A DNA stretch of 64,000 nt from Flavobacterium cupreum (GCF_003996965.1 NZ_QWDM01000010.1:145430-209429); one strand, 5' to 3'; positions 53,577 to 63,610 are shown, numbered from the stretch's first letter. Translations and numbers: made by a program. Notes: generated by a model from the sequence alone, not told the origin.

Positions 53577-55444
53577 ATTGTGAATTGCTTTCAAAATTGT
53601 ATTTTTACTTATAATTCCCAACAATTCTGAATAATGATAAAATGTTCTATGGGTTGTGAATTGCTTTCAAAATTGTATTTTTACTTATAATTCCCAACTA
53701 GTCCTGCAAATTAAGCTTCATAAAATTAGTTGTGAATTGCTTTCAAAATTGTATTTTTACTTATAATTCCCAACATTCGATTGCGTTTATGTATTTTGGT
53801 TGCGGTTGTGAATTGCTTTCAAAATTGTATTTTTACTTATAATTCCCAACAATTATAGCTACAGACGATTCCGAAACAGGTTGTGAATTGCTTTCAAAAT
53901 TGTATTTTTACTTATAATTCCCAACGAGCTCTGTGGCTAAAAGCGTAAGAACCGTGTTGTGAATTGCTTTCAAAATTGTATTTTTACTTATAATTCCCAA
54001 CAATAAAAGATTAGGAGGGTCGCTTTCTTTAGTTGTGAATTGCTTTCAAAATTGTATTTTTACTTATAATTCCCAACTTTTCTTTTACTTATTCGGCGCC
54101 ATAGGGCGTTGTGAATTGCTTTCAAAATTGTATTTTTACTTATAATTCCCAACTAAACACAGTAAACACAATATATAAGTAAAGTTGTGAATTGCTTTCA
54201 AAATTGTATTTTTACTTATAATTCCCAACCAAAAGGCTAATCGCTTAAAAGGCAATTCGTTGTGAATTGCTTTCAAAATTGTATTTTTACTTATAATTCC
54301 CAACCAAAACTTTTTATAGTTTTACCCGATACTAGTTGTGAATTGCTTTCAAAATTGTATTTTTACTTATAATTCCCAACTTCGTACTCTGATGCCTTGC
54401 TCCCAAGGCTGTTGTGAATTGCTTTCAAAATTGTATTTTTACTTATAATTCCCAACGGCGCCACCTGCAAACTGCAAGAGCTTTCCGTTGTGAATTGCTT
54501 TCAAAATTGTATTTTTACTTATAATTCCCAACGACACTACCGCGATTGAAAATCCAGTTTGGGTTGTGAATTGCTTTCAAAATTGTATTTTTACTTATAA
54601 TTCCCAACTTCGCTAATTCGACAGATAAGTCGTTCGCGGTTGTGAATTGCTTTCAAAATTGTATTTTTACTTATAATTCCCAACCCGTGCCTTGGACGCC
54701 CGAACAAGCGGCCTGTTGTGAATTGCTTTCAAAATTGTATTTTTACTTATAATTCCCAACATTAACTGCGAGAACTATCACCGTTAGATAGTTGTGAATT
54801 GCTTTCAAAATTGTATTTTTACTTATAATTCCCAACCAACATGAATGCCGACGTCTATGCGATCATGTTGTGAATTGCTTTCAAAATTGTATTTTTACTT
54901 ATAATTCCCAACGGCAAGCCTGAGAAGTACGAGCACCTTAAAGTTGTGAATTGCTTTCAAAATTGTATTTTTACTTATAATTCCCAACTTCCCGGATCAT
55001 TATTTGAAGGAGATTTAAGTTGTGAATTGCTTTCAAAATTGTATTTTTACTTATAATTCCCAACGCTGTTCCTGTTGAGGGATTTGTTAGTTGAGTTGTG
55101 AATTGCTTTCAAAATTGTATTTTTACTTATAATTCCCAACCTTTCGGGATACGCTTATTAAGATAGTACTGTTGTGAATTGCTTTCAAAATTGTATTTTT
55201 ACTTATAATTCCCAACAAACATCAACAGCCAAAATAGCGCAATCGAGTTGTGAATTGCTTTCAAAATTGTATTTTTACTTATAATTCCCAACTGCAGCAA
55301 ATAGAGCAGTTGGTGTTTTCAAGTTGTGAATTGCTTTCAAAATTGTATTTTTACTTATAATTCCCAACCAGCTCGAAAATCTACAAAATTTAGTTTACGT
55401 TGTGAATTGCTTTCAAAATTGTATTTTTACTTATAATTCCCAAC
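53577..55444 (+). CRISPR. Type II-C CRISPR array, 25 repeats and 24 spacers
   Basis: Repeat of 46 bp, starting GTTGTGAATTGCTTTC and ending TATAATTCCCAAC. I followed every unit: 25 repeats and 24 spacers, 22 of 30 bp and two of 29 bp (53851-53879, 54230-54258). All repeats are identical except the first, whose base 1 is A instead of G (53577). Complementarity with the tracrRNA at 61534-61559 shows that crRNAs come from the plus strand. All spacers differ from each other by eye. Each repeat contains TATAAT at positions 34-39, near its 3' end, which could be a repeat-borne promoter as in Neisseria II-C arrays. Confidence 0.98.
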
Positions 55445-55559
55445 ATACCGCGAGTTAATCGTTTGATATGTTGGTAGTTATATGTTTGTTTTGAAATTAA
55501 AAAATCGATTCATTTGACTGTTGAAGTTCAGTTAGTTAGGTTCTTTTTCAATCCTAATT
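55445..55559. other. Candidate leader between array and cas2
   Basis: 115 bp of AT-rich sequence without a gene. The repeats at this end are perfect, while the far end starts with a variant repeat, which makes this the more likely site of spacer addition. Its place downstream of the inferred crRNA direction is unusual for classical leaders but known for some II-C loci. Confidence 0.45.
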
Positions 55560-55907
55560 TTAGAAAAGTTCTAGCTGTTGAGATGGTTTTTCTGTTTCCA
55601 CAGGTTTTTTTCCATAAAACAGTTCCATCATTCCAAATTGTTTATCTGTGATTTGCATCACACCAATTTTTCCATGCTCAGGTAAGCTGTTTTTTATTCT
55701 TTTGGAATGTACCTCGGCATTTTCTCGACTAGCGCAGAAGCGCATATATATCGAAAATTGGAACATAGAAAAACCATCATCTAATAATCTCTTACGAAAA
55801 TTACTAGCAATTTTACGCTCTTTGCGCGTTTCGGTGGGCAGATCAAAAAACACTAATATCCACAAACTTCTATATTGATTTAAACGTGTGTAATGCTCAT
55901 CATACAT
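55560..55907 (-). CDS. cas2: CRISPR-associated Cas2
   Basis: 115 aa from the ATG at 55907 (MYDEHYTRLNQYRSLW), which matches the usual start of Bacteroidota II-C Cas2 and overlaps cas1 by 8 bp; the longer frame to 55952 would overlap cas1 by 53 bp. Motifs: LWILVFFDLPT with the conserved Asp, FQFSIYMRFC, and IGVMQITDKQFGMMELFYGKK near the end. Cas2 forms the adaptation complex with Cas1. Confidence 0.93.
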   Translation of the reverse strand: MYDEHYTRLNQYRSLWILVFFDLPTETRKERKIASNFRKRLLDDGFSMFQFSIYMRFCASRENAEVHSKRIKNSLPEHGKIGVMQITDKQFGMMELFYGKKPVETEKPSQQLELF

Positions 55908-56796
55908 AAATTGGGTATAAAATTCTTCTGGAACTTCCTTCAAAACATTCATGTAAAGAATTGGTTGTTCTACTCATAGCCACCATTAAAGGGCTATTTT
56001 TACCATCAATGTTCACATCTATTGTTGCAATATTCAATAATTGTTTTTTTATTTCGATTGTTAATTCGTTATACGAATCTTCCGTTTCCATAATATGACA
56101 TACAATTAAATCAACATACGGCCGATAAGGCTCCATGATGTCATCGGCAAGGCAATAAGCATTATATTTATTACGATGAAAGATACCTAATGTTGGAAGC
56201 ATTCCCGAACTTACTAATGCTCTTGCTGTAATAGCTCTCAAAATCGCATAACCGTAATTGAGTAAATTATTTGGAGGGATTCCTTTTTGTCCTCTTGTGA
56301 AATTCTCTATTTTTATAAGACTTTGCCAATAGTACACAGCAGCTCTAGATTCATGATTTAAAGAATCACCAGAGGTTACTTCCTTTGCCCATAATTCCAT
56401 TTTACGCATTGGGATTCCTTTTTCTTTTAATAGTCCTGCCTGATTGGTTATTTTAGAACTGATAGTTTGCTGCCACAAATTCTTTTTGAGCGGAACAGAA
56501 GCATTAATCTGGTTTTTAAAACGTTCAGTTTGTTCTGTATGTCCGCTTAAAGGCATTAACAAACCAATTGGTAAATGTTGTTGGTCACAATTGATTAAAG
56601 CAACATTGTTATGAGTGAGTTTTTCTAATAAACCATTGGTTATTGTAATTTGTTGATTTTCTAAAACGATAACACCTATGTCTTCAATGGCAACGGTTTT
56701 AGTCTCTTGTTCTTTATCAGGATAAGAAATTACAATTTGCTCATTTTTAGTGCTCAAATAAGCGGGATTGCCGAAGAAAAGGGTGCGTTTTATCAT
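55900..56796 (-). CDS. cas1: CRISPR-associated Cas1 integrase
   Basis: 298 aa, type II Cas1. Motifs: N-terminal beta domain (MIKRTLFFGNPAYLST), catalytic Glu region SLNHESRAAVYYWQ, His in LGIFHRNKYN, and Asp in LADDIMEPYRPYVD. It should integrate new spacers with Cas2. Its start overlaps the cas9 stop by 4 bp and its stop overlaps cas2 by 8 bp, so cas9-cas1-cas2 is one operon. No csn2 or cas4 follows, which defines subtype II-C. Confidence 0.96.
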   Translation of the reverse strand: MIKRTLFFGNPAYLSTKNEQIVISYPDKEQETKTVAIEDIGVIVLENQQITITNGLLEKLTHNNVALINCDQQHLPIGLLMPLSGHTEQTERFKNQINASVPLKKNLWQQTISSKITNQAGLLKEKGIPMRKMELWAKEVTSGDSLNHESRAAVYYWQSLIKIENFTRGQKGIPPNNLLNYGYAILRAITARALVSSGMLPTLGIFHRNKYNAYCLADDIMEPYRPYVDLIVCHIMETEDSYNELTIEIKKQLLNIATIDVNIDGKNSPLMVAMSRTTNSLHECFEGSSRRILYPIYV

Positions 56797-59700
56797 TTGA
56801 TAATTTTTATTATTTTACCTAATCGATTAATTTCTATCTTCCAACAAACGGATTTAATTTGAACAGCCTTAATAGTATTTTGATTTTTAGATTGAGGACT
56901 TCCTAATCCATATTCATTTTGTATTGGATAATTTAATCCTATTTTTTGTTGGTCTTTTTTATTGATATTAAATATTAAACTTGAAGTGCTAGCAGGAATG
57001 AAATTACATGTTGTGTCACTACTGTCAGTAAATTTATATATTCTTTCAGTTTGCTCTTTTGTAAAATTTTTAATGTTTACTTGACTAGGATTTTCAATTT
57101 CTTCAATAGTAGGGACAAATACCAAATCATTAGGATTTAAATAAAAAAGTAGCGGAGATAATTCTTTAGTTTTTTCATCTATATAATTTTTTGGAACAGA
57201 ACATTCATTTGGTTTTAATTTTTCAAAAGCACCTAATTTTTGACTTTCAATTATTTCATTCAGTGGAATAGTTTTGTAATTTCTTTTCCCATTATTGTCT
57301 TTATAAATAGCAAAGAATAAATTAGTTCCTGATGCAGTTTCTACAAATTTGTCTTTTTTATTCCCTGTGTCTCCAAGAGAAAATCTTCCGCTTTCTTCAA
57401 AAACTCTAACCTTTTTAATTGGTTGATGTTTTTTACCATTATTTAATGCTGTAATATTTTTATTGAGTTCATCCAAACCATTTTCAGAAAAAGCAACTTC
57501 GTTAGCGGGTATTTTTTTTCCATTTTCATCAGTAGCATTTTGATAGATTTCTTGTTGAAGATGATTTAATAGAATCTTTTGAATACCTGTGTCAGTTATT
57601 TTCTCAATTCTTTTTTCATCAAAGGTAATATCAAGTGTTTTTCTTGTTGCTGTGGCTTCTATATTTTCATAAACTTGAACTTTGTCAATAACTTTTCCAT
57701 CAATCATTACAGGAAAATCTTTGAGGTGTTTTTTTAATCCCTCATTATTGTTTGAGTATCTCTTGATTTTTTCTTTCAGTTGTTTTTTAACTGTTGTATC
57801 AACAATAAGTTCTACTTGTTCAGTTGCATTTACAATAGCAATATGACTTTGTTTGATTCGCTTTAAAAAGACTTTACCACTTACAGTTTCTGCGTGCATT
57901 GGTTTTCTAATTGCCCAATTGTCTCCTTTAGTTTGTTTAATAATGACTTTTTTCATCGTACCATCTTCTTCTTTCCAAACTTGGTATTTGTTTACCGTTT
58001 TATTGATAACTCTAGTGTTTTGCTTGAAACTGATTATGGTTTGATTTAATTGGTCTTCTGCTTTTTTTGTAAAATTATCCCAAGGTTTGTGAAAATCTTT
58101 TGCGATATTTTGTATTTTTCCATTAATTTGAATTTCTTCAATTCTACGTAGCTTAGAAACTAATGAATAATTTGTTCTTTCTGAATTGATGGAGTTTAAA
58201 TAATTGACGTGATCTTTTGTTACACAAGCAATTACCAAAGCATCTAAAGCGTGATGGCGATGGTCAATTCTTTTTTTAGAAAAAGCTTTTGCAATTGCAT
58301 CCGGTACGGTGGTTTGAAAAACTTGTTTTCCACTGTTTCCAAATTCATCTTTTTTGAGTTCTAATTTACCAAAATCACTAGAATTAGTAATCGCATTCAA
58401 ACGCTCAAAACGAGGTGTAATTATGTTATTCCAAACATCATTCAAACCCCAATCTTGTTTCATTCTTGATGTGATTGACCCATTCAAAGAAACGATATGT
58501 TTTGAGGTTACTTCCTGTTCATCATCATCTCGAACTATTTTACTCAAAAGATTCTTTACAATTTTACTGATATATTTAGTGTCATTTAATTGTCTTTCGA
58601 TAAACTTTTCTGGAATTTCCTCACTTAATAATCTTTTTTGCTTGTTTTTATTTTTGCTGTAATAGCTAGTGATGTGTTGGTTATAGGCTTCTTTAGTGAA
58701 AATTTTAACTGTTTTTCCTCCAGTTAAGGTTACAATTCTGTCTTCATTTTTTAGAATGAATTCTAATGCAGTCTTATTTCCTTTCAAATCATTGACTTCA
58801 GATTCGCAGATAACTTTATTTGAAAACGAATCATCAAATAATCTTGATTGTGGAATAATGTGTTCAATTTGATATTTGGTTGTAAAAAGGTCACTTAATG
58901 GAATTAACTTTCCAGTATATGGAGAAATATAACCTTGTTCTAACCACAGTTTATATTTGATAATTTCAGAAGTAGTTGGTTTTGCAATTTTTCTAATTTT
59001 ATCAATGTCTTCTAATTTTTCTTTTCTAATTTCACTACTATAAACTCCTTCTTCGTAAATTTTTAAAATCTCTTGCTGACTTGGTGAATAAGGACGAACA
59101 TCATTTATGCCATCATTTTTCAATTCCGTTAAAATGGCTTTGATTCGTAAGTTTGTGTTTTCGTTTTGATTTATATTGTCGGTAATTCTTTTTCTATCTG
59201 AAGAATTGTTTTTCATTTCACGCCCCAATTCAATATGGATTTCATTAAAGAAATTTTCTTTTCCCTCTCCAAAATGTTGCCAAATATCTTTTACTACTCG
59301 CAACGTTTCTGTAATAACTTGCTCTACAATTGGATTGCGGAGGGAATGTTGTTTAAAATCATATTTTAAAAAGTGCTCAATATCTGCAGGAGTTTTCCAT
59401 TTTGAAACATCAGTAGCTTCACTGTGTCTATCGTAAATAATATAAGATGCTAACCATAATGGTAATCCTTTGAAGTCAGGAAGAATATTCAAATGAATAG
59501 CTTTTTCTCGAACACGAACTCTAATATTTTCATCAAATTCTCCTGTTTGTATTTTGTCAATTCTTGCCAGTGTTTTGATATCTATATTGTTTTCATTCCA
59601 ATTACTTCCAAAACGCATTAAGGGCAATAATTTTTTTATTGCTTTTTCAGAAAACGAGCCATAATCTTTCTTGTAAGGTTTTAATTTTGAAAAATTGATT

Positions 59701-61439
59701 ATAAAATCATCAGGTAAATTCTGTCGTTTAGCAAAAGTGGAAATAGCTTTTGTAATTTCGATTTTATCTGTAACAGAATATAAAATATGCCATAAATCTT
59801 GGGTATTTTTAGTGTCAAAAAAAGATTTATCTACATCAATTTTTGCGATTGCATTCAAAAATTGATTTCTTGTTTCGTTGCAAGGATAGATTTTGTATTC
59901 TACAAAATTCCATCTGAATTTGTCTTCTTTTAATTTGAATTTTGGGTACGCCAAAAATTGTTTTTGACTAATTTCAGTTTTATCATTTAACCAATTAAAT
60001 AATTCTACTAAATCCTCTTCCGTTTTTAAATAATCATTCGTAACGTCAATTTCATTTATGATTTCTTTCTTGTAAATTTTAAGATTTTTCACAAATTGTA
60101 ATAATCTGAATTCCTGAAAAATAGGATTTGATTTTGCAATACACTTCAAAGGTTTCACGATTTGCTTACCATTACTGTCTTTCACCAAAACACCTTTTTT
60201 GTCTTTGATTGGAATAAACTCCAAACTACAATCACTTATTAATGATGTTTTACTTTTAAGGGGACGCTGATAAAAGATAATATCTTCCAAAAATAAATAG
60301 TCGAATCCTTTGTCTTTGATGTTGTTTTTATGAGAATCATTATGCCTGTACAATTCAGCAATACATTTTTGATAGAGATTTCTATTGTCAAAGATTTCAT
60401 TATGAAATTCAATTTGGGCTTTTAGAATTTTTGATAGTTCCTCTTTATAAAACTTCCTTTCAATAGTTCTGACTAATTCTCCTTTTATTTTTTGATTTGG
60501 TTTTTTGAGTAAATTATCATAAATAAAAGTGCCAACCGATTTTTCACTTTGATTAATTGTTTGTTCTGTTCTAATTTTTACTAATCCCCAATCGTCTTCT
60601 TTTGGAGACCTAAAACTTCTCTTTTCTTCATTGTCTTTATTGAGTTTAATAGTTCCGTCATCATTCACTTCAGTTGTTACAATAAAGTTCTTTTGTTTTC
60701 CGACCCAGTCAAACAATGCAATTTTGCTTTCTCGCTTGTAAATCCAACCGTTTTCTAGAATAACATTATACCAAATACCAGATTTTCCTTTTTCTCTTTC
60801 AATTACATCAACAACGGCAAGTGTATGAAATTCTTCTAATTTATTTTTGTTTACTTCTTCTTCCTCTCCACGCAATTGATAATAGCCTCTTTTTTGATTG
60901 AAATTTAAAATAATCCAAGCCAATTCTTCTTTAGGAATTTTTTCGGTTAATGCTTTTTTTCTCAAATAATAAATTGTCCAATCATAAGGAACTTGTTTTA
61001 ATTCAGGATTTGTTAATTGAAATTCGGCAAGCATTTCTTGATGACTATCCAAAAATAAAAATTGGTTTTTACCACTTTCATTTTTATAAAAAGATAATTT
61101 TTCCTCTCTTTCAGGTTTGAATTGCCCAAACTTTTTGTCAAAATCAATCGCTTCAGAATAATGCTTAGGCAAGAAATCAAGAATATTCAAAACTCGATGA
61201 AGTCTTTCTCTTCTTAATAAAAAGCGTTGTACTAATCTTCTTGTTCCTCTATATTTTGTTCTATCTTTTGTTTGAGAGGTAGTTACACCAATGTCAAATT
61301 TCCCTAAAACTTCTTGACTCATAGGGATTATTCTGCTTCCTAAGCCCTCGATGTTTCCGGATTTATTATCTAAGTCATTATTTATTAATGCCCATCCAAT
61401 ACTATTCGTTCCTAAATCTAATCCTAATATTTTTTTCAT
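56793..61439 (-). CDS. cas9: Cas9 endonuclease, type II-C, large form
   Basis: 1548 aa. RuvC-I KKILGLDLGTNSIGWAL (D8), followed by the Arg-rich bridge helix (RTKYRGTRRLVQRFLLRRERL, key arginines at about 61-80). RuvC-II HIELGREMKN has E737, the HNH domain has YQIEHIIPQS with H860, and RuvC-III HRHHALDALVIA has H1063 and D1066. All catalytic residues are present. Long for II-C (many are 1000-1400 aa), but usual for Bacteroidota members. The tracrRNA gene lies just upstream on the opposite strand and cas1 overlaps by 4 bp. The PAM-interacting region (about 1300-1548) has no simple motif to read the PAM from. Confidence 0.97.
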   Translation of the reverse strand: MKKILGLDLGTNSIGWALINNDLDNKSGNIEGLGSRIIPMSQEVLGKFDIGVTTSQTKDRTKYRGTRRLVQRFLLRRERLHRVLNILDFLPKHYSEAIDFDKKFGQFKPEREEKLSFYKNESGKNQFLFLDSHQEMLAEFQLTNPELKQVPYDWTIYYLRKKALTEKIPKEELAWIILNFNQKRGYYQLRGEEEEVNKNKLEEFHTLAVVDVIEREKGKSGIWYNVILENGWIYKRESKIALFDWVGKQKNFIVTTEVNDDGTIKLNKDNEEKRSFRSPKEDDWGLVKIRTEQTINQSEKSVGTFIYDNLLKKPNQKIKGELVRTIERKFYKEELSKILKAQIEFHNEIFDNRNLYQKCIAELYRHNDSHKNNIKDKGFDYLFLEDIIFYQRPLKSKTSLISDCSLEFIPIKDKKGVLVKDSNGKQIVKPLKCIAKSNPIFQEFRLLQFVKNLKIYKKEIINEIDVTNDYLKTEEDLVELFNWLNDKTEISQKQFLAYPKFKLKEDKFRWNFVEYKIYPCNETRNQFLNAIAKIDVDKSFFDTKNTQDLWHILYSVTDKIEITKAISTFAKRQNLPDDFIINFSKLKPYKKDYGSFSEKAIKKLLPLMRFGSNWNENNIDIKTLARIDKIQTGEFDENIRVRVREKAIHLNILPDFKGLPLWLASYIIYDRHSEATDVSKWKTPADIEHFLKYDFKQHSLRNPIVEQVITETLRVVKDIWQHFGEGKENFFNEIHIELGREMKNNSSDRKRITDNINQNENTNLRIKAILTELKNDGINDVRPYSPSQQEILKIYEEGVYSSEIRKEKLEDIDKIRKIAKPTTSEIIKYKLWLEQGYISPYTGKLIPLSDLFTTKYQIEHIIPQSRLFDDSFSNKVICESEVNDLKGNKTALEFILKNEDRIVTLTGGKTVKIFTKEAYNQHITSYYSKNKNKQKRLLSEEIPEKFIERQLNDTKYISKIVKNLLSKIVRDDDEQEVTSKHIVSLNGSITSRMKQDWGLNDVWNNIITPRFERLNAITNSSDFGKLELKKDEFGNSGKQVFQTTVPDAIAKAFSKKRIDHRHHALDALVIACVTKDHVNYLNSINSERTNYSLVSKLRRIEEIQINGKIQNIAKDFHKPWDNFTKKAEDQLNQTIISFKQNTRVINKTVNKYQVWKEEDGTMKKVIIKQTKGDNWAIRKPMHAETVSGKVFLKRIKQSHIAIVNATEQVELIVDTTVKKQLKEKIKRYSNNNEGLKKHLKDFPVMIDGKVIDKVQVYENIEATATRKTLDITFDEKRIEKITDTGIQKILLNHLQQEIYQNATDENGKKIPANEVAFSENGLDELNKNITALNNGKKHQPIKKVRVFEESGRFSLGDTGNKKDKFVETASGTNLFFAIYKDNNGKRNYKTIPLNEIIESQKLGAFEKLKPNECSVPKNYIDEKTKELSPLLFYLNPNDLVFVPTIEEIENPSQVNIKNFTKEQTERIYKFTDSSDTTCNFIPASTSSLIFNINKKDQQKIGLNYPIQNEYGLGSPQSKNQNTIKAVQIKSVCWKIEINRLGKIIKIIK

Positions 61440-61524
61440 TTCTTAAAAATTAATTTCTAAAATTAAGTAAAAGATAATTAATTGATTTATGGAAAACCAT
61501 AATTAAGAGTTAGAGATTTTATTG

Positions 61525-61532
61525 TATTATTG
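61525..61532 (+). promoter_or_regulatory. Candidate tracrRNA promoter (-7 element)
   Basis: TATTATTG is one base from the TAnnTTTG consensus and is placed so that transcription would start at or just within the anti-repeat. No -33 box was clear. Confidence 0.4.
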
Positions 61533-61533
61533 C

Positions 61534-61614
61534 AATACAATTTTGAAGCAATTCACAATAAGGATTATTCCGTTGTGAAAACATTCAAAGCGGCCTCACA
61601 AGGGTCGCTTTTTT
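61534..61614 (+). ncRNA. tracrRNA
   Basis: The segment 61534-61559 (ATACAATTTTGAAGCAATTC core) is complementary to repeat positions 1-27 with one unpaired base, so it is the anti-repeat. After it come a small stem (GGATTATTCC, 61562-61571) and a terminator stem with AAGCGGCC/GGGTCGCTT and a T run (about 61588-61614). A second feature is GTTGTGAA at 61572-61579, identical to the start of the repeat, which can pair with TTCACAA (61552-61558) inside the tracrRNA. It lies divergently from cas9, the common II-C arrangement. Confidence 0.9.
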
Positions 61615-61689
61615 ATTTAAAAAGAAATTTGAATATGCTAACAAAAAACGGAGATAAAGTTAAGGTTGTAATTTTGCACCCTTAACTTT

Positions 61690-62955
61690 TTAAATCCTTT
61701 TCTGAATTCTCCTTTTCTTCTTTTTCATAAATTGTTTTGATACATAATCGGAAGAGTATTCAGAGCGACTAATTAGATCCAGAAGCTTGACTAAATTTGG
61801 AATTGTAATCGAGTCTTTTTGGTATTGCAGATCATCAAGCAGTAGTTCTCTGGATGGCAGTTTTTCATAAATTTGATTGTTGTTTTCCTTGGCAGAAACC
61901 TTCATTCCGCAACGTTCCTCAATAGCTTTTGCACTGAATTCTTTTCCTAAACGGCTTCCATTAAAAACATTTTTTGTTATGTGGTCAATATAGGTGATGC
62001 CATAAAGCTGGCCTTCATTGCTTCTTCTAAAAATAGTATGAATGCCTTCTCTTTCTAATAATTCAGCAAGTTTTCCTAAAGGCATTGCTTTCTCATTAAG
62101 CAACATCGTATTGATTTTATTTTTTACTCGTGATTTGTCTGAAGGTTTCCTTACCTCATTTTTCTTAAAATTTTCTACTAAAAATTTTAAAGTCGGCTTA
62201 AAGTAAAAATCACTTGCCTTTATCGGGACACCTTTTGGATTTCCTTTGTCATCGAGTATTTTATACACGAGCCCATTTGTTTGGAATACTCTTGATTTCT
62301 CACTGCCACGGTCAGCCAAAACATTATATTGTTTCAGCACTGCATTCAACTCAGGAAGGTTCGAATATTTATAGTCATTTATAACGTGATTTAAAATATT
62401 CTTTAAAGCTTTTTTTGATTCAACCTTTCCATAATTAGCCTTTCCAATTGAAATGGGTTTTAACTCAAATTGTTCTTTTATTTTTCGTCCTTCTGCTTTT
62501 ACCAGTCCAAAAATTTCTTCAATTTCCTTTCTTGCTGGCTCTGATTTCCGTATACCTAAATGATGCATGTCAATCCGTTTGCCGTCTCTTTCAATGTTTA
62601 CAGAAACCACATGAACGTGTGGGTGTCCCGCATCATGATGCTGGTACACCAAATAAGGCTGTCTTCCAAAACCTATTTTGTCCATATAGGTATTTACAAT
62701 ATCCATTAGTTTTTCTTTGGAATGATTTTCTGATGGATCAAAATTGAGCGATATATGTACGCTATTTCGTTTGGTATTTTCGTTTAATTCAATCCGTTTT
62801 GTAAAACGGTTGATTTTTGTAAAATCATTTAATTTATCTATATCAGCGGTGTAATTTCCTGCACCGATACATTCTGCCACACCCTCTTTAACTTTGTTTT
62901 CATTATAGTTAAAAATACTGCGAATTGAATGGCTCGTTTTTATGATTGTAACCAT
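61690..62955 (-). CDS. Relaxase / mobilisation nuclease (MobP-type)
   Basis: 421 aa, relaxase of the PF03432 type. The three-histidine metal motif is HPHVH at residues 111-115, in YQHHDAGHPHVHVVSVN. The N-terminus (VTIIKTSHSIRSIFNYNENKV) is the usual start of Bacteroidota relaxases, where the nicking tyrosine can be Y17. It nicks DNA at oriT and leads the strand into the recipient. It overlaps the MobC-like gene by 16 bp. It lies 250 bp from cas9. Confidence 0.88.
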   Translation of the reverse strand: MVTIIKTSHSIRSIFNYNENKVKEGVAECIGAGNYTADIDKLNDFTKINRFTKRIELNENTKRNSVHISLNFDPSENHSKEKLMDIVNTYMDKIGFGRQPYLVYQHHDAGHPHVHVVSVNIERDGKRIDMHHLGIRKSEPARKEIEEIFGLVKAEGRKIKEQFELKPISIGKANYGKVESKKALKNILNHVINDYKYSNLPELNAVLKQYNVLADRGSEKSRVFQTNGLVYKILDDKGNPKGVPIKASDFYFKPTLKFLVENFKKNEVRKPSDKSRVKNKINTMLLNEKAMPLGKLAELLEREGIHTIFRRSNEGQLYGITYIDHITKNVFNGSRLGKEFSAKAIEERCGMKVSAKENNNQIYEKLPSRELLLDDLQYQKDSITIPNLVKLLDLISRSEYSSDYVSKQFMKKKKRRIQKRI

Positions 62956-63335
62956 TTGTCCGAGATTTTATAAATATGATTTTGAATGTCATTTATCTTG
63001 TTGGAAAGGATCATTCTTTCTAATTCGTAACGTGTAATCCATTCTCTAAATTCCGGAATTTGTTTTATGGTGTGCATTTTTTTTACAACCTGATTTACAT
63101 TGTTTCCAACAGCACTCAGCTCACTGCGTAGTAGTACTATTTCTTCGATAGAATCATCTATTGACTGATTCCTGTAATGTGTTGTAATGGGCTTGTTAAA
63201 TAAATGCTTGCGAACATAATCGCTCAGTTTACGGCACGTGCTGTTTTTGTACCGTTGCTCAATTTTCGCATACTCCTGTGGTGTCAGGCGCAGTGTAATT
63301 CTGCGTGATCTGTTTGAATTTTCTCTTTCCATCAT
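62940..63335 (-). CDS. MobC-like relaxosome accessory protein
   Basis: 131 aa. The N-terminus is a ribbon-helix-helix (RRITLRLTPQEYAKIEQRYK), followed by the MobC-type helix (LRSELSAVGNNVNQVVKKM). It helps the relaxase bind and open oriT. It overlaps the relaxase gene by 16 bp and the small upstream gene by 4 bp, so the three are one operon. Confidence 0.85.
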   Translation of the reverse strand: MMERENSNRSRRITLRLTPQEYAKIEQRYKNSTCRKLSDYVRKHLFNKPITTHYRNQSIDDSIEEIVLLRSELSAVGNNVNQVVKKMHTIKQIPEFREWITRYELERMILSNKINDIQNHIYKISDKWLQS

Positions 63336-63529
63336 CTTTCATTTTCATTGTTATCAAACTCTTTTTGTCTTATAAAGTCTCTGATCCCGAGTTCCGAGGA
63401 TAGATCAGCCAGATAGGCGGTTGTCCGACAACCGTTCATCTTGCCGACTGCAGGAACGTGGCAGTCTTTGAGATTTTTTTTAAAGCAGGTTTCTAATTTA
63501 AATAAAATATTTAAAAGTTTGATAGTCAT
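63332..63529 (-). CDS. Small protein upstream of mobC, unknown
   Basis: 65 aa, not recognised. It contains two Cys (CFKKN, CHVPAVGKMNGC region) and a charged C-terminus. The 4-bp ATGA overlap with mobC suggests it is translated as part of the mobilisation operon. It may be the end of a longer gene that has lost its 5' part, since the first ATG is directly after a gene-poor stretch. Confidence 0.4.
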   Translation of the reverse strand: MTIKLLNILFKLETCFKKNLKDCHVPAVGKMNGCRTTAYLADLSSELGIRDFIRQKEFDNNENER

Positions 63530-63610
63530 AATTTACTCATGATGGCTGTAGGTTATTACAATGAATAAATACTTAAAAAAAGAAAAAGGAAAAAAAGAAA
63601 GCAGTCTGAA

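Noticed and set aside
55908..55952. Longer cas2 start at 55952
   Set aside because: It would overlap cas1 by 53 bp; the start at 55907 fits the family N-terminus.
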